Below the pieces are notes generated by a model. The model had not been told where the DNA came from and did no database searches. It worked only from the letters and a program-made list of their open reading frames with translations. Below are positions 45,234 through 53,427 of a stretch of DNA of 64,000 nt, in pieces. The position numbers were made by a program, and so were the translations under genes. The stretch lies in the NCBI RefSeq assembly GCF_013377995.1, contig NZ_CP055305.1, positions 1,302,001 to 1,366,000 of the forward strand, read 5' to 3'. Position 1 is the first letter of the stretch, and each line of letters begins with the position of its first letter. Source of the DNA: Mannheimia pernigra (GTDB taxonomy: Bacteria > Pseudomonadota > Gammaproteobacteria > Enterobacterales > Pasteurellaceae).

Positions 45234-45344
45234 TTTATTTTTCCATAAAAGATAGGAGTGGCTATAAGACAGCATATTCTTTTAGTAAGTTTCAATAATT
45301 TACGCTAAAATTCTACATTATTTTTTTAATATATAAATGATCCG

Positions 45345-46184
45345 ATGAACTACAACGACAACGCACTCTCTGCCCTAAAACTTGGGCAAAAAACCGAATA
45401 TAAAAGTGAATACGACCCAACACTTTTACAGCCTGTGCCACGCAAATTAAACCGCGATGGCTTGGGAATTACGCAATCTCAGCCATTTAATTGTGGGGCA
45501 GATATTTGGACTTGCTATGAACTTTCGTGGCTAAACCAAAATGGCCTACCGCAGGTAGCGATTGCTGATGTAGCAATTGATTTTAAAAGTGAAAATTTAA
45601 TTGAATCAAAAAGTTTTAAGCTTTATTTAAACAGCTTTAACCAAACAAAGTTTAATTCTATAGAAGACGTGGAGCAAACGCTTCAGAGTGATTTGGCGAA
45701 CTGTGCAAGCGGTCAAGTTTCGGTAAAAATTGACAAATTATCGCATTACACGCAACAACCGATTGTGGACTTTGAAGGGGAGTGCATTGATGAGCAAGAT
45801 ATTCAAATCGACCGTTATGAATTTTCACCCCACTATTTAGAAAATAGTGCAGAAGGTGAGGTTGTGGAAGAAATATTAGTGAGCCATTTACTTAAATCTA
45901 ACTGCTTGATTACCTCACAACCTGACTGGGGCAGCATTCAAATTCACTATCAAGGTAAAAAAATAAATCGTGAAAAACTGCTGCGTTATTTAATTTCTTT
46001 TCGGACACATAATGAGTTTCACGAGCAATGTGTTGAGCGGATTTTCTGCGATTTAATGCAATTTGCACAGCCTGAAAAATTAAGCGTTTATGCACGTTAT
46101 ACAAGACGTGGTGGGCTAGATATTAACCCATTTAGATCAAATTTTGAGGACGTGCCTGCTAATTTGAGAATGGCACGTCAATGA
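45345..46184 (+). CDS. queF: NADPH-dependent 7-cyano-7-deazaguanine reductase
   Basis: 279 residues, the long two-domain QueF form. It reduces preQ0 to preQ1 in queuosine synthesis. The motif LIESKSFKLYLNSFNQ is the QueF NADPH-binding signature; the active-site Cys is in LLKSNCLITSQPDWG, and the FRTHNEFHEQCVE helix follows. Gene borders are clear. Confidence 0.96.
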   Translation: MNYNDNALSALKLGQKTEYKSEYDPTLLQPVPRKLNRDGLGITQSQPFNCGADIWTCYELSWLNQNGLPQVAIADVAIDFKSENLIESKSFKLYLNSFNQTKFNSIEDVEQTLQSDLANCASGQVSVKIDKLSHYTQQPIVDFEGECIDEQDIQIDRYEFSPHYLENSAEGEVVEEILVSHLLKSNCLITSQPDWGSIQIHYQGKKINREKLLRYLISFRTHNEFHEQCVERIFCDLMQFAQPEKLSVYARYTRRGGLDINPFRSNFEDVPANLRMARQ

Positions 46185-46234
46185 TTTCGCCATTTTTTGT
46201 TCCCGTTTGAACCGCTCGGGTTGCCTTTCTTTTG

Positions 46235-46266
46235 GTTACTTTTCTTTGGCAAAGCAAAAAAGTAAC
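46235..46266. terminator. hairpin between queF and anmK
   Basis: GTTACTTTTCTTTG (46235-46248) pairs with CAAAGCAAAAAAGTAAC (46250-46266) with small bulges. It could terminate queF. No ribosome site for anmK is visible after it. Confidence 0.5.
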
Positions 46267-46275
46267 AAATAGCCG

Positions 46276-47412
46276 ATGTTGATTTTTATGATGAATGAAT
46301 ATAGCCCAAATTATTATATTGGTGTGATGTCTGGGACTAGCTTAGATGGCGTAGATATCACCTTAATGGATTTTGCAAAAAATCCGCCTAAAATGACCGC
46401 TTGCGATTTTTTTCCAATGCCAGAAAATTTGCGAGCGGAGATATCTGATTTGATTAAAACTGGCGAAACTCATCTTCAAAAACTCGGTGAAATTGACCAT
46501 CGTTTAGGCGTGCTTTATGCGGAAACGATCAAGGCGTTTTTAGCGAAAAACCAGTTAACGGCAGAAGATATTCAAGCTATCGGTTGCCACGGACAAACTG
46601 TGTGGCATTCTCCAGACGCTATTTATCCGTTTACTATGCAAATTGGTGATATGAATTTAGTTGCAGCTAAAACAGGCATTACGACTATTGCGGATTTTCG
46701 CCGTAAAGATATGGCTGTGGGTGGGCAGGGCGCGCCGCTTGTGCCTGCGTTTCATCAGGCGATGTTTAGCGAACTGAACCGTGTAACCGTGGTGCTAAAT
46801 ATTGGCGGCATCAGCAACATTTCAGTGCTAAAGCCGAATAGCCCAACAATTGGCTATGATGTTGGCGTGGGTAACACTTTGATGGATAGCTGGATTGAGC
46901 AGCATCAACGAAAAAGATATGACAAAAATGGCGAGTGGGCAAGAAGTGGAGAGGTAAATGAGGCATTGTTAGCTTTATTACTCGCTGATCCTTTTTTTGC
47001 CAAAGCTCCCCCAAAAAGCACTGGGCGAGAGTTGTTTAATTTAATGTGGCTTGCAAAAAAATTGCAAAATTTCACCGCTTGTAAGCCTGAAGATGTGCAG
47101 CGTACCTTAGCTGAATTTACCGCAAAAAGTATTGCTAATGAATTGGCTCAGTTTGAAAGTGAATTGCCTTGCTTATTGTTGGTTTGTGGCGGTGGGGCAA
47201 GAAATCCGTTATTAATGGAAAGGTTGTCTCACCTTTTACCAAATTGGAGGGTTGCCATCACAACTGAGTTCGGTTTAGATGTTGATTATGTTGAATCTGC
47301 TGCATTTGCGTGGCTTGCTTACCAACGAATGAATAATTTAATCAGTAATATGCCAACGGTAACTGGGGCAAAAAAAGCGGTAAGTTTAGGGGTAATTTAC
47401 CCTGATGAATAA
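46276..47412 (+). CDS. anmK: anhydro-N-acetylmuramic acid kinase
   Basis: 378 residues. It phosphorylates and hydrolyses anhydroMurNAc to MurNAc-6-phosphate in cell-wall recycling. GVMSGTSLDGVD is the P-loop-like motif, NIGGISNIS and GYDVGVGNTLMD follow, and LLVCGGGARNPLL is near the end. Three in-frame ATGs (46276, 46288, 46291) compete and none has a good ribosome site, so the start is uncertain by up to 5 residues. murQ, the next step, follows after 11 bp. Confidence 0.95.
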   Translation: MLIFMMNEYSPNYYIGVMSGTSLDGVDITLMDFAKNPPKMTACDFFPMPENLRAEISDLIKTGETHLQKLGEIDHRLGVLYAETIKAFLAKNQLTAEDIQAIGCHGQTVWHSPDAIYPFTMQIGDMNLVAAKTGITTIADFRRKDMAVGGQGAPLVPAFHQAMFSELNRVTVVLNIGGISNISVLKPNSPTIGYDVGVGNTLMDSWIEQHQRKRYDKNGEWARSGEVNEALLALLLADPFFAKAPPKSTGRELFNLMWLAKKLQNFTACKPEDVQRTLAEFTAKSIANELAQFESELPCLLLVCGGGARNPLLMERLSHLLPNWRVAITTEFGLDVDYVESAAFAWLAYQRMNNLISNMPTVTGAKKAVSLGVIYPDE

Positions 47413-47423
47413 AGTGAAATAAT

Positions 47424-48338
47424 ATGAGTGAAAAAAATTTACTGAATGCCTTAGGGCAGATGATTACCGAGCAGCGTAATCCTCATTCAATGAATATCGA
47501 CAAACTGTCTGCACTTGAGATCGTGAAAATCATCAATAATGAAGATAAACAAGTGCCTATCGCAATAGAAAAATGCTTAGCGAAAATTGCACAAGCGGTA
47601 GAAAAAATCGTACAAGCCCTTCATCAAGGGGGGCGTTTAGTTTATATTGGTGCTGGCACGAGTGGGCGGTTAGGTGTGCTAGATGCGTCGGAATGTCCTC
47701 CAACTTATGGTGTAAATCCTGAAAGCGTGGTGGGATTAATTGCAGGTGGTGAGCGAGCGTTACGTTTTCCAGTTGAAGGGGCAGAGGATAATGCTGAGCA
47801 AGGAGCATTAGACTTACAAGCGGTCAATTTTTCTAAAAAAGATGTATTAGTGGGCATTGCAGCAAGTGGCAGAACACCGTATGTGCTAGGGGCAATGGAG
47901 TATGCTAATTCATTCGGGGCGGTGACCGTTTCAATTGCCAGTAATCCACATTCCGCAATGGCTCAAATGGCGGATATTGCAATTGACACCATTGTTGGGG
48001 CAGAAGTACTCACGGGCTCTAGCCGTATGAAATCGGGTACGGCACAAAAATTAGTGCTGAATATGCTCACTACCGCTTCAATGATTTTAATCGGCAAATG
48101 CTATCAAAATTTAATGGTTGATGTGCAAGCGACTAATGAAAAGCTAAAAGCTCGTGCAATTCGTATTGTTATGCAAGCCACAGAGTGTGAAAGGAGTATT
48201 GCTGAAAATACCCTAAAATTAGCTGAAAATAATGCGAAATTAGCAATTATGATGATATTAGGTAATTTAGATAAGCAAGAGGCTGAGAGTTTATTAGTAC
48301 AGAATCAGGGAAGATTGCAAAAAGCGTTAAATGTGTAA
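47424..48338 (+). CDS. murQ: N-acetylmuramic acid 6-phosphate etherase
   Basis: 304 residues with a SIS domain (YIGAGTSGRLGVLDASECPPTYG). It splits MurNAc-6-phosphate to GlcNAc-6-phosphate and D-lactate, directly after AnmK in the recycling pathway. VGIAASGRTPYVLGAM is the second SIS motif. anmK-murQ form a two-gene operon. Two uptake signals (47592 and 47816) lie inside the coding sequence. Confidence 0.96.
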   Translation: MSEKNLLNALGQMITEQRNPHSMNIDKLSALEIVKIINNEDKQVPIAIEKCLAKIAQAVEKIVQALHQGGRLVYIGAGTSGRLGVLDASECPPTYGVNPESVVGLIAGGERALRFPVEGAEDNAEQGALDLQAVNFSKKDVLVGIAASGRTPYVLGAMEYANSFGAVTVSIASNPHSAMAQMADIAIDTIVGAEVLTGSSRMKSGTAQKLVLNMLTTASMILIGKCYQNLMVDVQATNEKLKARAIRIVMQATECERSIAENTLKLAENNAKLAIMMILGNLDKQEAESLLVQNQGRLQKALNV

Positions 48339-48351
48339 GGCTTGTAACGTA

Positions 48352-48377
48352 ATTTCTTCCCCAAAAGGGGAAGAAAT
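48352..48377. terminator. inverted repeat between murQ and prmB
   Basis: ATTTCTTCCCC / GGGGAAGAAAT with loop AAAA. There is no strong T run, but it lies between convergent genes. Confidence 0.55.
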
Positions 48378-48386
48378 ATGGAAGCA

Positions 48387-49331
48387 TTAAGCAAATAAAT
48401 GTCTATGTTTTACTAGCTCTTCTTTTGTTAGGCTAAATACTCCTAATCCACCATTTTCAAATTCCAGCCAGTTAAATGGTACGGTTGGGAATTGTTCTAT
48501 TAAATGCACCATACTGTTACCCACTTCGCAAACGAATACGCCATTATCATTTAAATAATCAGCAGCTTCGGCAAGCATACGTTTGGTTAAATCCAAGCCA
48601 TCTTTACCAGAACCGAGTGCTAATTCTGGCTCGTGATGAAATTCTTGTGGCATATCACCCAAATCTTCTTCATCAACATAAGGTGGGTTAGTAACAATTA
48701 AATCGTATTTATCTTGCGGCATATTGTTAAAGAGATCGGAGCTGATTGGAAAGACTCGGTGCGATACTTGATGGCGTTCAATATTAATTTGTGCCACATC
48801 TAAAGCATCAAGGGAGAGATCAACGGCATCCACCTCCGCGTCAGGAAATTGTTCAGCACAGGCAATAGCAATACAGCCGCTGCCTGTACACATATCTAAA
48901 ATACGGTGTGGCTCATTTTTGATAATACCTTTAAAGCCATTTTTAATGAGTTCGCCAATAGGAGAGCGTGGCACGATCACTCGCTCGTCCACATAATATT
49001 CGGATCCGCAAAACCAGGCGGAATGAGTTAAATAAGCTACAGGCTTGCGAGAGCCTAGGCGTTCACAAATTAAATCAATTACACGTTCTTTTTCTGCTTG
49101 TGTTAAACGAGAAGAGTAAAGCGATTCTGGTATATCAAAAGGGAGATATAATCCGGCTAAAATTAATTGTTGGGCTTCGTCCCACGCGTTGTCATAGCCG
49201 TGCCCATAGTAAAGATCGGAAGCATTAAAATAGCTGTATGCCCAACGCATCATATCTTGAATGGTAGCTAAATCATTAGCCACTGGCATCGCTGCAATTT
49301 CATCAAGGAGTTCGATATTATATTTAAACAT
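48387..49331 (-). CDS. prmB: ribosomal protein L3 N5-glutamine methyltransferase
   Basis: 314 residues. The class I SAM motif is ILDMCTGSGCIAIACA, and the catalytic NPPY motif is in VTNPPYVDEEDLGDMPQEFHHEPELAL (read in parts). The DMPQEFHHEPE stretch separates PrmB from the release-factor methylase PrmC. ATG at 49331 has AAGG 8 nt upstream; an ATG 18 nt further upstream is less likely. It is divergent from smrB, as in E. coli. Confidence 0.95.
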   Translation of the reverse strand: MFKYNIELLDEIAAMPVANDLATIQDMMRWAYSYFNASDLYYGHGYDNAWDEAQQLILAGLYLPFDIPESLYSSRLTQAEKERVIDLICERLGSRKPVAYLTHSAWFCGSEYYVDERVIVPRSPIGELIKNGFKGIIKNEPHRILDMCTGSGCIAIACAEQFPDAEVDAVDLSLDALDVAQINIERHQVSHRVFPISSDLFNNMPQDKYDLIVTNPPYVDEEDLGDMPQEFHHEPELALGSGKDGLDLTKRMLAEAADYLNDNGVFVCEVGNSMVHLIEQFPTVPFNWLEFENGGLGVFSLTKEELVKHRHLFA

Positions 49332-49421
49332 ATTAAGTGCCTTTTGCATAATGATAGAATTGCTGTTTTATACCACATTTTGCTTTGTGTTAGAATGTAA
49401 AAATGAAAAGAGGGAATTATT

Positions 49422-49967
49422 ATGCCAGAGAAAATACTAGAAGATGAATTTGCTTTGTTTCGCGAGGCAGCAAAAGGAACAAAAAAGATAGCACAAAATA
49501 CTTATGTGCCAAAATCAGAGCCTCGCAAAAAATTACAAGAATTAAGAGAATTAAAAGAAAAAGCGGATATAGAGTTTTATTTTTCAGATGAATATGAGCC
49601 ATTGCTTAAAGAAGAAAATGAAAAAGTAAAATATCTACGTGAAGATGTCGATCCTCATATGCTAAAAAGGCTCAGACGTGGCGACTTTCAGCCTGAACTG
49701 TTTTTGGATTTACACGGTTTAACCAAAGAAAAAGCAAAAAAAGAGCTGGCGGCATTAATTCTTGCTTGTGAGCGAGAAAAAGTGTTTTGTGCCAGTATTA
49801 TGACGGGTTTTGGTACTCGTGCCTTAAAAGATCAAATTCCTCGCTGGCTTGTGCAACATCCTAAAATTATGGCGTTACATCAAGCACCCAAAGAATGGGG
49901 AGGCGATGCCTCTATTTTGATTTTAGTTGAACAGCCTGAAAACCCCGAGAAAATGTTCGGACGATAG
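49422..49967 (+). CDS. smrB: SmrB, ribosome-rescue endonuclease
   Basis: 181 residues. A basic helical N-terminal part is followed by a C-terminal Smr domain with LDLHGLTKEKAKKEL, TGFGTRALKDQIPRWL and the DASILILV strand. In E. coli SmrB is recruited to collided ribosomes and cuts mRNA between them. The DLHG motif, important in Smr nucleases, is intact. Confidence 0.93.
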   Translation: MPEKILEDEFALFREAAKGTKKIAQNTYVPKSEPRKKLQELRELKEKADIEFYFSDEYEPLLKEENEKVKYLREDVDPHMLKRLRRGDFQPELFLDLHGLTKEKAKKELAALILACEREKVFCASIMTGFGTRALKDQIPRWLVQHPKIMALHQAPKEWGGDASILILVEQPENPEKMFGR

Positions 49968-50028
49968 CGAGGCATTGGAATATTTTATTATTCTGAATAC
50001 GGAAAATAATTGAAGCATTTGGAATAAA

Positions 50029-50070
50029 ACCTTAGTGAAACTTGTGAAAGTTAAACTAAGGTGCAAAAAA
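50029..50070 (+). terminator. terminator after smrB
   Basis: ACCTTAGT (50029-50036) pairs with ACTAAGGT (50055-50062); the loop contains further AAACTT/AAGTT pairing, and the stem is followed by GCAAAAAA. It lies just beyond the stop of the convergent hydrolase gene. Confidence 0.55.
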
Positions 50071-50811
50071 ATCCACTATTTTGCCGATGGTTATATCCAT
50101 TAATTGAGGGTTAGAAAAAGCGTGATCAGCCCCTTCAATGGGGATCAGCTCAATCACATTCTTGTCGGCAAATTGTTGGGATGTGTGCAGTGCTACCATT
50201 TCATCTGCTGTGCCGTGTAGAATTAAGATTTGATCGGCATAGTCTAAGTAATCGTTTTGTGTAATATCAGATTCAGCGAGTTCATTGAAAAAGGTTTGGC
50301 TGATTTTCATTTGGCGGTCAAAACCCCATAAAATTTCTCTCCCTTTTGCCAGTTTTTGCCGCTCTTCTTCTGATAAGCGATTCATTAGTGAGTGATAAAT
50401 TTGTATGGCTGGTGCACGTAAAGCAATTTTTAGAAATGGATTGCCTTGTTCGCTAATATATTTGAGCGTTAAATAACCGCCAAAACTGGTGCCATAAGCG
50501 TAGATATTTTTCGCATTTAGCGTGTTTTTGGCATAATGAATAACTAATTGCAGATAACTAAGACACTCTTCAACTGAAAGTTTTTTGCGTGCATCATTGC
50601 CGTGACAAGGAAAATCAAAAGCAAGAGCGGCATAACCGTTATACTTTGAGATTAAACGTTCGCCAAATTTAGTATTTGATTTTAAATCTTTTGATGAGCC
50701 AAAACCGTGTAGAATCAGCACTACATTTTCAATGTTGTGCAGATCTTTTTCATAAAACAGCTTGCAGCGAATGCTGAAACCTTGTTCGTTAATCTCAAAG
50801 CGTTTTTCCAT
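50056..50811 (-). CDS. alpha/beta hydrolase
   Basis: 251 residues, no signal peptide. The oxyanion motif is VLILHGFGSSKD, the nucleophile elbow GTSFGGYL, with Asp in ILHGTADEMV and catalytic His in GADHAFSNP. The pattern fits small serine esterases/peptidases of the alpha/beta hydrolase fold (cinnamoyl esterase-like). The substrate is unknown. It is a single gene, divergent from the DMT transporter. Confidence 0.87.
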   Translation of the reverse strand: MEKRFEINEQGFSIRCKLFYEKDLHNIENVVLILHGFGSSKDLKSNTKFGERLISKYNGYAALAFDFPCHGNDARKKLSVEECLSYLQLVIHYAKNTLNAKNIYAYGTSFGGYLTLKYISEQGNPFLKIALRAPAIQIYHSLMNRLSEEERQKLAKGREILWGFDRQMKISQTFFNELAESDITQNDYLDYADQILILHGTADEMVALHTSQQFADKNVIELIPIEGADHAFSNPQLMDITIGKIVDFFAP

Positions 50812-50864
50812 TTTAGTTCAATTCCACGATGCTTTATATGATTGCAGTTTAACATTGTTCCCTT

Positions 50865-50874
50865 ACAAGCGGTC
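50865..50874 (+). repeat. single full uptake signal
   Basis: ACAAGCGGTC followed by GGATTTTT, between the hydrolase and the DMT transporter gene. Other unpaired full copies are at 28976, 34299, 47816 and 59341. Confidence 0.9.
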
Positions 50875-50972
50875 GGATTTTTCCATTTTTTGGTAAATTT
50901 AATCGGGTATGACTAGCTAAGTACAAAATATATTTATAGAATGTTTCACTCATTTTTAAAGGAGAAAGCAAA

Positions 50973-51836
50973 ATGTTACAACTTATTTTCGCTATTTTAT
51001 GTAGCGTAACCGTTGGCGTATTAATTAAATTCGCACGCCAAAAAGGCATCAGGATCGATCAAAGTATCGCAGTAAACTATATCGTAACGACTACGATGAC
51101 ATTTTTATTACTTAAGCCTGATTTTCAAGAACAATCCATAACTGATATTGTTGCCAATAACCCATCTTCTTATATTTTTGTGATTTTAAGTATCACTCTT
51201 CCCACTATTTTCTTAGTGCAAGCCAAAGCACTTGAATTTGCAGGTATTATTAGAACAGATGCAGCACAGCGTTTGTCTTTATTTTTGCCTATTCTTGCCG
51301 CATTCACTATTTTTGGTGAGGAAGTGACTAACAATAAATTAATTGCTTTGCTATTTGCTTTTGTGGCGTTGGTTTGTTTGCTTTGGAAAGGTAATCAAGG
51401 TATAGAAAAAGGGGGAAAAATTGCGATTATCAGCCTTTTCCTAGTTTGGGTTGGTTATGGCGTGAATGATATTTTATTCAAACAGATGGCGAAATCAGGC
51501 TCTGCTTTTCCCGTTACCTTAGCAATTGCTTTTATTGGTGCAGGCAGTTTTATGTTTATTTATTTGCTACTGAAACGTACTCAATGGCACATTCCAAGCG
51601 TATTAACAGGTTTGCTGTTAGGCGTGTTGAATTTTGGTAATATTTTATTCTATATTCAAGCCCATCAAGCAATGAAAGATGATCCAACACTCGTCTTTAC
51701 AGGAATGAACTTAGGCGTTATCTGTTTAGGTACTTTTGTGGGGGCATTTTTCTTTAAAGAGAAAATTCATAAAGTAAACTATTTGGGTGTGGCGATTGCG
51801 ATTGTCGCAATTATTTGTTTATTCTATTGGCGATAA
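50973..51836 (+). CDS. DMT-superfamily (EamA-like) transporter
   Basis: 287 residues with about ten hydrophobic helices in two repeated halves (LIFAILCSVTVGVLIKFA and IAIISLFLVWVGYGVNDILF start the halves), the usual design of drug/metabolite transporters. AAAGGAG precedes the ATG. The direction and substrate of transport cannot be inferred. Confidence 0.87.
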   Translation: MLQLIFAILCSVTVGVLIKFARQKGIRIDQSIAVNYIVTTTMTFLLLKPDFQEQSITDIVANNPSSYIFVILSITLPTIFLVQAKALEFAGIIRTDAAQRLSLFLPILAAFTIFGEEVTNNKLIALLFAFVALVCLLWKGNQGIEKGGKIAIISLFLVWVGYGVNDILFKQMAKSGSAFPVTLAIAFIGAGSFMFIYLLLKRTQWHIPSVLTGLLLGVLNFGNILFYIQAHQAMKDDPTLVFTGMNLGVICLGTFVGAFFFKEKIHKVNYLGVAIAIVAIICLFYWR

Positions 51837-51928
51837 ATTTAGGGTGATTTTAGGTAGAATTGCAACATTTTCAATAAATTTAACCGCTTGTTAGTTTTAT
51901 CCACATATATTTCATAAAGGATTCCATA

Positions 51929-53371
51929 ATGAACCCCAAAGCCTTGCTTGCATTTATTGTTTCTACTATTTTTGCTACTCAAACCGTTGCTACCACAACA
52001 GATAAACTTATTGAGCCTAAACATTTTTTGAATGGGACGGAGATAGGCTACGATCTGAATTTTAATGATCAAAATTATCGTACTATTGAAACAGCAATCA
52101 ATGGTGAAAAAGTACGCTTTCGAGCTTTTGAGCGAATTGTTTATGTAAAAAATCCTGTTGAGCCTGAATATCAGAGTATGAATATTTATGTGCCAGAAAG
52201 CTATTATAACGAGGGAGAGATTAACGGTTATAAAGCGGATACTGCCCCCATTTTCTTCCAAAATTGGATAAAAGGTTATATGCCCACTAAAGCAGAAAGT
52301 GATGAGCAAAAAGGAGAGGTCGGTTTACCTCATTTGATTTTACGTGCACTTTCTAAAGGATATGTTGTGGTGAGTGTTGGCGTGCGAGGTCGTACCTTGC
52401 AAAAAGAGGGGAAATACATAGGAAAAGCACCAGCCGTAATTATGGATTTAAAATCAGCCGTGCGTTATTTGCACGCGAATGATGAAAAAATGCCAGGCGA
52501 TGCGAATAAAATTATTGCAAATGGTACAGGTGCAGGTGGGGCAGTGGCTGCTCTATTGGGAGCTTCTGCCGATCATTTTGATTATGAGCCTTATTTCAAG
52601 GAAATTGGAGCATTAAAAGCAAGTGATAAAGTATTTGCTGTTTCTGCGTATGCACCAATGACCAACCTTGAAAATGCCGATATGGCGTATGAGTGGCAAT
52701 TTAACGGTGCGAATGAATTGGCAGAGCGTTTTCCTATTTATCTCAATAGCTTAAATTTAACAGATGAATCAGGCAATCCATTAACACTCGATTTACAAGG
52801 TAATGGTTCTTTTAAAGATTATTTAGCAAATTTAATTAAAGATTCAGCAAATAAAGCCTACAGTCAGTTAGCTGAAAATAGTGAGCAACAAAAAGCGTTT
52901 CAAGAAATTAGTTGGCTATCTTTTGAAAATAATAAAGTGAGCAATGTGGATTGGTCTGGCTATGTACTTTCAGAAAAACGAATGAAATCATCGCCAGCGT
53001 TTGATATATTCAATGCAACTTCAGATGAAAACAATCTATTTGGTACTACGACGGAAAATAACCGCCATTTCACGCTTTATAGTGCAGAACGTTCATCAAA
53101 TAAAGAGATTCATTTAGCGGATCCACAAATAGTGAAACGAATGAATCCAATGTTTTATTTGGATAACCCAAATGCAGCAGAGCATTGGCGAATTCGAGTA
53201 GGGACTGCAGATCGTGATACGTCATTGGCTATTTCTGCGATTTTAGCGATTAAACTACAAATGGAAGGTAAAAATGTGAGCTATAAAACGCCTTGGGGCG
53301 TTTTGCATTTAGATGATGATTTAGATGAGTTGTTCGAATGGGTTGATGAAATCGTCAAACCCAAGCCATAA
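51929..53371 (+). CDS. exported tannase/feruloyl-esterase-like protein without Ser nucleophile
   Basis: 480 residues. A signal peptide (hydrophobic core about 5-20, cleavage near TVATT) leads into an alpha/beta hydrolase resembling subtype-B tannase-like esterases (LSKGYVVVSVGVRGRT, APAVIMDLKSAVRYL, DKVFAVSAYAPMTNLENADMAYEW, DDDLDELFEWVDEI). In that family the nucleophile elbow is G-T-S-A-G-G; here it reads GTGAGG, with Gly201 (GGT at 52529) in place of Ser. The acid Asp (GTADRDT) and a His (GVLHLDD) remain near the expected places. It may be inactive, use other chemistry or bind rather than cut. The reading frame is otherwise intact, so it is not an obvious pseudogene. Confidence 0.75.
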   Translation: MNPKALLAFIVSTIFATQTVATTTDKLIEPKHFLNGTEIGYDLNFNDQNYRTIETAINGEKVRFRAFERIVYVKNPVEPEYQSMNIYVPESYYNEGEINGYKADTAPIFFQNWIKGYMPTKAESDEQKGEVGLPHLILRALSKGYVVVSVGVRGRTLQKEGKYIGKAPAVIMDLKSAVRYLHANDEKMPGDANKIIANGTGAGGAVAALLGASADHFDYEPYFKEIGALKASDKVFAVSAYAPMTNLENADMAYEWQFNGANELAERFPIYLNSLNLTDESGNPLTLDLQGNGSFKDYLANLIKDSANKAYSQLAENSEQQKAFQEISWLSFENNKVSNVDWSGYVLSEKRMKSSPAFDIFNATSDENNLFGTTTENNRHFTLYSAERSSNKEIHLADPQIVKRMNPMFYLDNPNAAEHWRIRVGTADRDTSLAISAILAIKLQMEGKNVSYKTPWGVLHLDDDLDELFEWVDEIVKPKP

Positions 53372-53388
53372 AAAATGGAGTAGAATAG

Positions 53389-53413
53389 GCAGATCGAAGG
53401 ATCTGCTTTTTTA
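53389..53413 (+). terminator. terminator before arcB
   Basis: GCAGATC / GATCTGC with a 4-nt loop, then TTTTTT. arcB starts 15 bp later, so its promoter must overlap or lie upstream. Confidence 0.85.
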
Positions 53414-53427
53414 TAGATTGAAGATGT

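Noticed and set aside
43605..45275. Longer eptA start at 45275
   Set aside because: The 14 extra residues have no ribosome site and precede the normal N-terminal membrane helix. The start at 45233 is preferred, but not proven.
51839..52309. 156-codon minus-strand frame
   Set aside because: It is antisense to the 5' part of the tannase-like gene and low in complexity, with no ribosome site.
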